From positions 36,412 to 94,168 of the forward strand of contig DFDI01000090.1 of assembly GCA_002367635.1 (NCBI GenBank): a stretch of DNA of 57,757 nt, written 5' to 3'. Position 1 is the stretch's first letter; each line of letters starts with the position of its first letter. The notes under the pieces are model-generated. The model had not been told where the DNA came from and searched no databases. It saw nothing but the letters and a program-made list of their open reading frames with translations. Both the position numbers and the translations under genes were made by a program. The DNA is from Betaproteobacteria bacterium UBA3031. Lineage in GTDB: Bacteria; Pseudomonadota; Gammaproteobacteria; Burkholderiales; Eutrophovitaceae. Positions 51,132-57,757 of this stretch are shown one piece after another.

Positions 51132-52541
51132 CTACTTTAGTGTCTTCGCTTTTTCAAAAGCCTCTTCGATGCCGCCGACCATATAAAAAGCCTGTTCTGG
51201 CAACTCATCACATTCACCGCTAACGATCATCTTAAACCCACGTATCGTATCTTTTAGGGAGACGAATTTTCCTGGCGAGCCTGTGAACACTTCAGCGACG
51301 TGGAACGGCTGAGACAAGAAGCGCTGAATTTTACGAGCGCGAGACACTGCGAGCTTATCTTCAGGCGCTAATTCATCCATACCTAGAATGGCAATAATGT
51401 CCCTCAACTCTTTATAGCGCTGAAGGGTCACTTGGACCGCTCGGGTTGTGGCGTAATGTTCCTCACCAATCACGTTCGGATCAACCTGTCTAGAGGTTGA
51501 ATCAAGAGGATCCACTGCAGGATAAATACCGAGTGACGCAATATCTCGACTCAACACAACAGTTGCATCCAAGTGGCCAAATGTCGTAGCAGGGGAGGGG
51601 TCGGTCAAATCATCAGCAGGCACATACACAGCCTGGATCGACGTAATCGAACCTACCTTAGTAGAAACAATTCGTTCTTGCAATTTGCCCATCTCATCAG
51701 CAAGCGTAGGTTGATAACCCACAGCAGAAGGCATACGGCCCAGCAGCGCGGACACTTCAGTTCCGGCCAACGTATAACGGTAAATATTATCGACGAAAAA
51801 CAAAATATCCTTACCTTCATCTCGGAATTTTTCAGCCATCGTCAGGCCCGTCAACGCAACACGCAGTCGGTTTCCTGGAGGCTCATTCATCTGTCCGAAC
51901 ACCATGCCAACTTTATCAAGAACGTTAGACTCTTTCATTTCATGGTAGAAATCGTTCCCCTCTCGGGTTCTTTCTCCAACGCCTGCAAAAACAGATAATC
52001 CCTCGTGGGCCTTCGCGATATTATTGATTAACTCCATCATATTCACGGTCTTACCCACACCAGCACCACCAAATAGACCAACTTTCCCGCCCTTAGCGAA
52101 TGGGCAGATCAAATCAATAACCTTAATGCCTGTCTCGAGAAGATCAACAGATGGTGATAAATCAGCAAACTTAGGGGCTGCTGCATGAATGGGGCGAAAC
52201 TCGTCTGAATCGATGGGCCCTGCCTCGTCGATCGGTCGTCCCAAAACGTCCATGATACGACCAAGCGTACCCGCTCCTACTGGCACCGAGATCGGCGCGC
52301 CTGTTCCGTGGACTTTCATTCCACGACGTAATCCGTCCGTTGCGCCTAGAGCAATACAGCGTACAACGCCATCACCAAGCTGCTGTTCCACCTCTAGAGT
52401 CAGGCCGTCCTCGACAAGGCCGCCTGACGCCTCTTCTGACAATTTAAGCGCGTCGTAAACTTTTGGCATCGCCTCTCGAGGGAATTCAATATCGACGACG
52501 GCTCCGATACATTGCACAATTCTTCCGGTTGCTTGTGACAT
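51132..52541 (-). CDS. atpD: ATP synthase beta subunit
   Basis: A 469-residue catalytic F1 subunit. Walker A is FGGAGVGKTVNMMELI, with VFAGVGERTREGNDFYHEM, Walker B ILFFVDNIYRYTLAGTEVSA, LLGRMPSAVGYQPTLADEMG and LDATVVLSRDIASLGIYPAVD. Three copies form the active sites for ATP synthesis. The gene ends 56 bases before atpC and follows atpG by 37 bases. Confidence 0.98.
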   Translation of the reverse strand: MSQATGRIVQCIGAVVDIEFPREAMPKVYDALKLSEEASGGLVEDGLTLEVEQQLGDGVVRCIALGATDGLRRGMKVHGTGAPISVPVGAGTLGRIMDVLGRPIDEAGPIDSDEFRPIHAAAPKFADLSPSVDLLETGIKVIDLICPFAKGGKVGLFGGAGVGKTVNMMELINNIAKAHEGLSVFAGVGERTREGNDFYHEMKESNVLDKVGMVFGQMNEPPGNRLRVALTGLTMAEKFRDEGKDILFFVDNIYRYTLAGTEVSALLGRMPSAVGYQPTLADEMGKLQERIVSTKVGSITSIQAVYVPADDLTDPSPATTFGHLDATVVLSRDIASLGIYPAVDPLDSTSRQVDPNVIGEEHYATTRAVQVTLQRYKELRDIIAILGMDELAPEDKLAVSRARKIQRFLSQPFHVAEVFTGSPGKFVSLKDTIRGFKMIVSGECDELPEQAFYMVGGIEEAFEKAKTLK

Positions 52542-52578
52542 GGCTTTCTCTATCCGTTAAAAAAAATTCTATTAAAAA

Positions 52579-53442
52579 TTAAACTGCTGACGCGCCGCTA
52601 ACAATCTCAGATAGCTCTTGCGTAATAGCGGCTTGGCGCGATTTGTTATAAACAAGGGTTAACTCATCTATGAGTGTGGCAGCATTGTCTGACGCAGACT
52701 TCATAGCCACCATTCTCGCTGATTGTTCGGACGACATATTTTCGGCAACAGCTTGGTAAACCACCGCCTCAATGTAACGATTCAATACTTGGTCAAGAAC
52801 CTCTTTGGCATCAGGCTCGTAAATATAGTCCCACGAGCCATCAGGGATACCCAGACTTTCACCTTTAACGGGCAGAAGCTGCTCAATTGTGGCCTCTTGT
52901 TTCATTGTGTTTACAAATTTATTGTAAAAAAGCACAACCCTATCGAATCGATCTTCGTTGTAACCATCCAACACAACTTTAACTGCACCTAATATCGTTT
53001 CCATCCTAGGTGTGTCGCCTAACCCACTCACTTCTGCGACAATATTCGCTCCGAGACGCTGCATGAAACCGACTCCCTTGCTGCCGATGCAACAAACGTC
53101 GATTTCTTCTCCCTCTTCTTGCCACGCTTTGTATTGCGCCAGCGCCATTCTCAAAACATTGGTATTAAGCGCCCCACATAACCCTTTGTCGGTTGTTACA
53201 ACAATCATTGCCGCACGTTTAACTGTGTCTCTTTCCGTTAGGAATGGATGCCGATACTCGGGGTTCGCGTTTGAGATATTAGCCGCGACAGAGCGTATTT
53301 TTGCGGCAAATGGTCTAGCCAGGCGCATTCTCTCCTGAGCTTTTCTCATCTTTGATGCCGCCACCATTTCCATGGCTTTAGTAATCTTCCGAGTGTTTTG
53401 AACACTCTTGATTTTGGTTCGTATTTCTTTAGTGCCTGCCAT
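52579..53442 (-). CDS. atpG: ATP synthase gamma subunit
   Basis: A 287-residue rotor shaft of F1. Typical N-terminus (EIRTKIKSVQNTRKITKAME, MVAASKMRKAQERM) and the globular part (VVTTDKGLCGALNTNVLR). The C-terminal helix has SEQSARMVAMKSASDNA and LVYNKSRQAAITQELSEIV, the conserved catalytic-domain contacts. It sits between atpA and atpD. Confidence 0.97.
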   Translation of the reverse strand: MAGTKEIRTKIKSVQNTRKITKAMEMVAASKMRKAQERMRLARPFAAKIRSVAANISNANPEYRHPFLTERDTVKRAAMIVVTTDKGLCGALNTNVLRMALAQYKAWQEEGEEIDVCCIGSKGVGFMQRLGANIVAEVSGLGDTPRMETILGAVKVVLDGYNEDRFDRVVLFYNKFVNTMKQEATIEQLLPVKGESLGIPDGSWDYIYEPDAKEVLDQVLNRYIEAVVYQAVAENMSSEQSARMVAMKSASDNAATLIDELTLVYNKSRQAAITQELSEIVSGASAV

Positions 53443-53493
53443 CCTAAAGTCTCTCTGTCTTCATCGACTTGATGTTGCTGTTTTTCCTGTTAA

Positions 53494-55041
53494 CTAATAC
53501 GTACCGGACGTCTTCCAATCTTGGATTGCCGATTTGAGCGCTTCCTCATCTTCTTTCGTGAGGTTCTTAGTTTCATCAATTCGAGCAATAAGCTCCGCAT
53601 GTTTACTCTTAAGAAAATCTCTCATCGATTTTTCTACCGCAAGCGCTTTTCCAACCTCAATGTCATCGAAAATGTCATTGTTAACAGCGAATAACGTAAC
53701 GGCCATTTCCCAAACTTCCATTGGCTGGTACTGAGGCTGCTTCATGAGCTCGGTAACCATTTGTCCTCGTTCCAACTGGCGCCGCGTTGTTTCATCTAGA
53801 TCAGAGGCAAACTGCGCAAAAGCCGCAAGCTCTCTATACTGTGCAAGTGCTAGACGCACACCGCCGCCGGTATCCTTTCGCTTCATAATTTTGGTTTGTG
53901 CGGCACCACCCACTCGCGACACAGAAACACCAGCGTTAATCGCTGGTCTTACACCAGCATTAAATAAATCTGTTTCTAGGAAAATTTGACCATCCGTAAT
54001 CGAGATGACATTTGTCGGCACAAATGCGGACACGTCGCCCGCTTGCGTCTCAATGATCGGCAACGCTGTGAGTGATCCGGTTTTACCCTTAACTTCTCCA
54101 TTGGTATGGCGCTCAACCCAACCGGTTGACACGCGAGCTGCCCGCTCTAGTAAACGAGAGTGGAGGTAGAAAACGTCTCCAGGATATGCCTCTCTTCCGG
54201 GAGGCCGTCTGAGCAACAAAGATATCTGTCGATATGCCCAAGCTTGTTTCGTTAAATCGTCATAAACAATCAAGGCGTCCTGACCGCGATCTCGGAAGTA
54301 CTCTCCCATCGTGCAACCAGAATAAGGCGCGATAAATTGCATAGCGGCTGACTCAGAAGCCGTTGCCGCAACCACCACGGTGTATTCCATTGCTCCGTGC
54401 TCTTCAAGCTTTCTAACCACGTTAGCAACTGTTGATGCCTTCTGACCAATTGCTACGTAGACGCAGAATAAGTTCTTACCCTTCTGATTAATAATTGTAT
54501 CAATTGCTACTGCTGTTTTGCCCGTTTGTCGATCACCAATGATCAACTCCCGTTGGCCTCGGCCGACCGGGACCATAGCGTCAATGGCCTTTAAGCCCGT
54601 TTGAACTGGCTCATCAACCGATTGTCTCCAAATAACCCCAGGAGCAACTTTCTCAATAACATCAGTTTGCTTAGCATTGATTGGGCCTTTACCATCAATC
54701 GGCTGGCCCAACGCATCCACTACGCGGCCAAGAAGTTCGGGGCCTACTGGCACCTCAAGAATCTTACCGGTACATTTAACCGTGTCACCCTCTGTAATGT
54801 GCGTGTACTCACCCAATACCACAACACCAACCGAATCGCGCTCCAGGTTCAGCGCCAGACCAAACGTATTCCCAGGAAACTCCAGCATTTCACCCTGCAT
54901 TGCATCCGAAAGGCCATGGACTCGACATATCCCGTCAGTTACGGAAACGACGGTGCCCTGTGTTGTTGCTTCAGTTCCTGATGCAAGATTTTGAATCTTG
55001 CCCTTAATCAGCTCGCTAATCTCTGATGGATTCAACTGCAT
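53494..55041 (-). CDS. atpA: ATP synthase alpha subunit
   Basis: A 515-residue non-catalytic F1 subunit. Seen: MQLNPSEISELIKGKIQNL, Walker A IIGDRQTGKTAVAIDTIINQ (about 170-180), FCVYVAIGQKASTVANVV, ALIVYDDLTKQAWAYRQISL and PGREAYPGDVFYLHSRLLER. The C-terminal helical part includes RKDTGGGVRLALAQYRELAA. It is family length with no anomalies. Confidence 0.98.
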   Translation of the reverse strand: MQLNPSEISELIKGKIQNLASGTEATTQGTVVSVTDGICRVHGLSDAMQGEMLEFPGNTFGLALNLERDSVGVVVLGEYTHITEGDTVKCTGKILEVPVGPELLGRVVDALGQPIDGKGPINAKQTDVIEKVAPGVIWRQSVDEPVQTGLKAIDAMVPVGRGQRELIIGDRQTGKTAVAIDTIINQKGKNLFCVYVAIGQKASTVANVVRKLEEHGAMEYTVVVAATASESAAMQFIAPYSGCTMGEYFRDRGQDALIVYDDLTKQAWAYRQISLLLRRPPGREAYPGDVFYLHSRLLERAARVSTGWVERHTNGEVKGKTGSLTALPIIETQAGDVSAFVPTNVISITDGQIFLETDLFNAGVRPAINAGVSVSRVGGAAQTKIMKRKDTGGGVRLALAQYRELAAFAQFASDLDETTRRQLERGQMVTELMKQPQYQPMEVWEMAVTLFAVNNDIFDDIEVGKALAVEKSMRDFLKSKHAELIARIDETKNLTKEDEEALKSAIQDWKTSGTY

Positions 55042-55060
55042 GGATCAATGCTCCTAATAA

Positions 55061-55597
55061 TTAATTCGTTAAAGTGACCGCCATGTGTTGGAGGCGACCT
55101 CTGACGGACGCATCCCACACCTTGTCACCCACATGAACTTTGACTCCGCCGATTAAGTTGGGGTCAATGGTGACGGATGGACTAATTCTTTTGTCGAGTT
55201 TTTTCGAAAAAATATCGGCTATTTTCTGAATTTGCGCTTCATCCAACTCGAATGCTGACTGAATCACTGCGCTCACAACGCCTTCGTCTTCTGCTTTCAG
55301 CGCCTCGTATTGCCTCACAACATCGCTGAGCACAGAGAGTCGACCATTTCTGACGAGCAGTCGTATAAAATTGCACGCTTCTGCAGACACTTGGTCGGCA
55401 CAAATTGTCAGAAAAAGATTTTCAATATCGCCTAGCTTGATATCGGGAGCCCCGATCGTCGACTGGAAATATTCATCGTTAGCAACATTTCGAAGGAAAT
55501 CTAAATCGTTCGACCAGTCATTCAAGGTTGTCGTCTCTTTTGCAAGCGAAAATAGTGCCTGAGCATAAGGTCGAGCCAATGTTATTACTTCAGCCAT
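55061..55597 (-). CDS. atpH: ATP synthase delta subunit
   Basis: A 178-residue stator subunit joining the b stalk to the top of F1. N-terminal helical domain: EVITLARPYAQALFSLAKET, LRNVANDEYFQSTIGAPDI, FIRLLVRNGRLSVLSDVVRQ. The C-terminal part has DKRISPSVTIDPNLIGGVKV and VGDKVWDASVRGRLQHM, the OSCP/delta signature. It lies six bases downstream of atpF. Confidence 0.96.
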   Translation of the reverse strand: MAEVITLARPYAQALFSLAKETTTLNDWSNDLDFLRNVANDEYFQSTIGAPDIKLGDIENLFLTICADQVSAEACNFIRLLVRNGRLSVLSDVVRQYEALKAEDEGVVSAVIQSAFELDEAQIQKIADIFSKKLDKRISPSVTIDPNLIGGVKVHVGDKVWDASVRGRLQHMAVTLTN

Positions 55598-55603
55598 AAC
55601 GTT

Positions 55604-56077
55604 TTAACCCAGCTCCGACTCTAAACGCTTCAACATGTCGCCATGAGCGGTCGCGTTAATTTCTTTTTGTAAAATTCGCTCTGCGCCGGCCAGCGCCAGA
55701 GCTGCTACTTGTGCGCGCAGCTGCTCTTTCGCTCGATTGACCTCTTGATCAATCTCAGACTTAGCCGCCCTTACAATACGCTCACCCTCAACTTTTGCTT
55801 GATTCTTAGCTTCCTCTACAAGCTCGCCTGATCTCTTTTCGGCTTGGGAGATAATCTCCATCGCCTGCTCTTTAGTCTTTTTCAGCTCTTGACTAACCTT
55901 TTCAGCTGCCGCTGCTAACTCTTGTCTGCCTTTTTCACCAGCCGCCAGACCATCCGCAATCTGCTTTTGACGATCCTGCATGGCTTTTTGAAGAGGTGGC
56001 CAAACATACTTCATCGTTAGCCATATAAACAAAGCAAACCAGAGAGCTTGGCCTAAAAGTGTTGCGTTAATATTCAC
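55604..56077 (-). CDS. atpF: ATP synthase b subunit
   Basis: A 157-residue peripheral-stalk subunit. One N-terminal membrane helix (LLGQALWFALFIWLTMKYVW) is followed by PPLQKAMQDRQKQIADGLAA and a long charged coiled coil that reaches to the C-terminus. It holds the stator against F1 rotation. It lies 40 bases after atpE. Confidence 0.97.
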   Translation of the reverse strand: MNINATLLGQALWFALFIWLTMKYVWPPLQKAMQDRQKQIADGLAAGEKGRQELAAAAEKVSQELKKTKEQAMEIISQAEKRSGELVEEAKNQAKVEGERIVRAAKSEIDQEVNRAKEQLRAQVAALALAGAERILQKEINATAHGDMLKRLESELG

Positions 56078-56117
56078 GCTTGCCTCCTGCGGCTTAAATC
56101 TCGATTTATGTTAACCA

Positions 56118-56381
56118 TTAACCAGCAACAATCGCGATGAATGGGTTTGCGAACAATAAATAAAGAGCAATACCAACACCAATCATTGTTACCGCATCCA
56201 ACAAGCCGGCAACGATAAACATTTTCACTTGGAGCGTAGGTATCATTTCAGGTTGTCGTGCGGCGCCCTCAAGGAAGCGGCCACCGAGAATACCAAAACC
56301 AATTGCGGTCCCTAGGGCCCCCATTCCAATTAGCAAAGCTACCGCTATTGCTGTCATACCTAGCACGGATGCAAGTTCCAT
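56118..56381 (-). CDS. atpE: ATP synthase c subunit (proton-binding ring)
   Basis: An 87-residue two-helix hairpin forming the Fo ring. Glycine-rich first helix (GMGALGTAIGFGILGG), polar loop RQP (ARQPEM, about 42-46), and an ion-binding carboxylate at Asp62 (LLDAVTMIGVGIALYLLF), corresponding to E. coli Asp61. The Gln and Glu/Thr residues that mark sodium-binding c subunits are absent around it, so this is a proton ring (inference from motif). Confidence 0.97.
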   Translation of the reverse strand: MELASVLGMTAIAVALLIGMGALGTAIGFGILGGRFLEGAARQPEMIPTLQVKMFIVAGLLDAVTMIGVGIALYLLFANPFIAIVAG

Positions 56382-56427
56382 AGTTATCTCCTAGTACAAT
56401 ATTAAGTTGTTAAAAATTAAATTACTG

Positions 56428-57216
56428 TTAATGACTCTCGGCCGCCATGCTCATATAAACCACTGTTAACATCATGAACACAAAGGCTTGCAACGTAATG
56501 ATTAAAATGTGGAAGAGCGCCCAAGCCAGACTAAGCAGCACCCCAGCAGGGACCCACCAGTAGGATGCCCCCATCCAAACAGCAAGCAGAATAAAGACCA
56601 TCTCTCCCGCATACATATTTCCAAACAATCGAAGGGCGAGGGATATCGGCTTCGCCAGATCCTCAATAATTCGGAAAAGTAAATTCACCGGAAACAAATA
56701 CTTTCCAAATGGAACTGTTAAAGCTTCTTTGAGTAACCCTCGCACCCCTTTAAATTTTAAATTCATACCGATCATTATGAAAAAGACGGCTATAGACATT
56801 CCAAAGGTCAGGTTTGGGTCCGTGGTTGGGACGACTTTAAGATAGTCAACTCCGGCAGATGATGCCACTAACGGCAAGAAATCCACTGGTATTAGGTCCA
56901 TCGCGTTCATCAAAAACACCCAAACGAAGATCGTAATCGCTAATGGTGTAACTAGATCGCTTTTCGCGTGGAAAGTATCTTTAACTTGGTCATTAACCAG
57001 CGAGACGACCATCTCGACGCAATTTTGCGCCCCAGTCGGTATGCCACTGCTGGCTTTTCTCGCCAAGAGCATCATTCCGCCAAAAGCGAGTAACCCCAGC
57101 AGCCCCGAGACGATTAATGTATCTAGGTGCAAACTCCAAAATCCTTGCCCCACATGCAGGTTATGCAAATGGTGCGAAATATATTCGCCCGATGTTTGTG
57201 CTCCAGATGTGGCCAT
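56428..57216 (-). CDS. atpB: ATP synthase a subunit
   Basis: A 262-residue Fo membrane subunit. Family stretches: FVWVFLMNAMDLIPVDFLP, the helix with the essential Arg (AKPISLALRLFGNMYAGEMV), and the C-terminal LITLQAFVFMMLTVVYMSMA. It provides the two half-channels for protons at the c-ring. It follows atpI by 20 bases and precedes atpE by 46 bases. Confidence 0.97.
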   Translation of the reverse strand: MATSGAQTSGEYISHHLHNLHVGQGFWSLHLDTLIVSGLLGLLAFGGMMLLARKASSGIPTGAQNCVEMVVSLVNDQVKDTFHAKSDLVTPLAITIFVWVFLMNAMDLIPVDFLPLVASSAGVDYLKVVPTTDPNLTFGMSIAVFFIMIGMNLKFKGVRGLLKEALTVPFGKYLFPVNLLFRIIEDLAKPISLALRLFGNMYAGEMVFILLAVWMGASYWWVPAGVLLSLAWALFHILIITLQAFVFMMLTVVYMSMAAESH

Positions 57217-57236
57217 TTGTCGCTCTTAAAATAACG

Positions 57237-57605
57237 TTAACTTTTTAGCAAAAGCGCCACCCAGTAACTCGACAAAGTCGCAACATAAGTAGCAAACAGT
57301 GGTAATGCCGCTATTGGGTCCAGCTGTGTAAAAGCCGCGCCAAACATTACTGCTGTTATAGCTAACTTTCCCGACTCGGCCCGATAGTGCGCCTTAACCA
57401 AATTTCGAGGGTCCTTCGAGTTCGCTCTGGAAGACCTCCACACATAAAAACATGAAGGTATTAGTGCAATGATGCCACCAATCAGCGCTGACTTACTGTC
57501 AACCGAAAAGCCGTAGACGCCCAAGAAACCAACCGTAACAACCATTGTTACCAAAGCCTGTAGGATCAATATCCGCAAAGACCCCGTTAATACGACCTTA
57601 CTCAT
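57237..57605 (-). CDS. atpI: ATP synthase-associated protein AtpI
   Basis: A 122-residue small membrane protein with about four helices (ILILQALVTMVVTVGFLGVY, LIGGIIALIPSCFYVWRS, LAITAVMFGAAFTQL, LFATYVATLSSYWVALLL). AtpI helps c-ring assembly but is not part of the final enzyme. The frame is open to a GTG at 57650, but the mapped promoter puts transcription start near 57656, leaving almost no leader for that GTG; I therefore use the ATG at 57605. It is first in the operon atpIBEFHAGDC. Confidence 0.9.
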   Translation of the reverse strand: MSKVVLTGSLRILILQALVTMVVTVGFLGVYGFSVDSKSALIGGIIALIPSCFYVWRSSRANSKDPRNLVKAHYRAESGKLAITAVMFGAAFTQLDPIAALPLFATYVATLSSYWVALLLKS

Positions 57606-57662
57606 GATGCTGGGAGTGGTCTTGAGAACCCATAATCGGTTCCAACCCACGAAAAGGTCGCT

Positions 57663-57691
57663 ATTTTAAGGACTGCGCGAATTTGTGTCAA
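57663..57691 (-). promoter_or_regulatory. Sigma70 promoter of the atp operon
   Basis: On the minus strand TTGACA (57691-57686) is followed by a 17-base spacer and TAAAAT (57668-57663). The -35 is perfect and the -10 has five of six consensus bases, with optimal spacing. Predicted start of transcription is about 57656, roughly 50 bases before the atpI ATG. This fits constitutive, strong expression of ATP synthase. Confidence 0.85.
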
Positions 57692-57757
57692 TGACACTTG
57701 CGTTAAAAGTGGCGAGACTTCACGATCGCAACTTAGATAAAATTATATCCAATTATG

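Noticed and set aside
54601..54994. Plus-strand frames of 105-126 codons inside atpA
   Set aside because: Antisense to a fully conserved atpA; length is explained by the codon bias of the opposite strand.

Overview
The window reads as a chromosomal segment of a Betaproteobacterium (Burkholderiales-like), with AT-richer, tightly packed genes than is usual for that class (GC roughly mid-forties by eye, not computed). The assignment rests on gene order: mreB-mreC-mreD-mrdA-rodA divergent from gatCAB, followed by pyrE/xth; metX-metW; leuS-lptE; prkB-type phosphoribulokinase and uvrD next to thrB and polA; a ubiE-ubiJ-ubiB cluster preceded by a DUF971 gene; and atpIBEFHAGDC. Nearly all of it is vertically inherited core genome. 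I see no insertion sequence, prophage, CRISPR array or tRNA.

Layout. 1-4050: a truncated phosphate-type porin under a PhoB box, then the ubiquinone cluster ubiB/ubiJ/ubiE plus DUF971 on the minus strand. 4017-7782: phoB (with its own PhoB box) and phoR, a HIT protein, a DedA/YqaA membrane protein and a membrane-anchored cytochrome c5. 7851-15190: apaH, a PfkB-type sugar/nucleoside kinase, then the rod-shape operon. 15383-23697: gatCAB, pyrE and xth (divergent, with overlapping start codons), an AmpG-type permease, metXW and lptE. 23718-33355: leuS, phosphoribulokinase, uvrD, thrB and polA. 33418-36026: a small catabolic-looking group (amidohydrolase, metallo-beta-lactamase-fold hydrolase, TauD-type dioxygenase). 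36134-41640: msbA, a cobalamin-riboswitch-controlled BtuB-type receptor, a ZapB-like coiled-coil gene, zapA, 6S RNA and an EVE-domain gene. 41638-50553: a TauE permease, a broken 2OG-Fe(II) oxygenase gene, and a branched-chain-type ABC importer (livKHMGF) in one operon with an M20 deacylase and a malonyl-CoA synthetase-like ligase. 50604-57691: the complete F1Fo ATP synthase operon with a near-consensus promoter and an intrinsic terminator.

How the parts connect. PhoB/PhoR probably control both themselves and the porin, because both promoters carry the same box-to-minus-10 geometry. The rod complex (MreBCD, PBP2, RodA), MsbA, LptE and AmpG together build and recycle the envelope. The Liv-M20-ligase operon looks like a self-contained uptake, deacylation and CoA-activation route for an unidentified acyl conjugate, possibly a malonyl one (inference).

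Most notable items: the paired PhoB boxes, a perfect CRP-type palindrome between leuS and prkB, the pyrE/xth start-codon overlap, the oxygenase gene with two +1 frameshifts, the Liv-M20-malonyl-CoA ligase operon, and the riboswitch-BtuB unit. I found no clearly unprecedented system; the Liv-M20-ligase operon and the 33.4-36.0 kb group are the best candidates for uncharacterised pathways.
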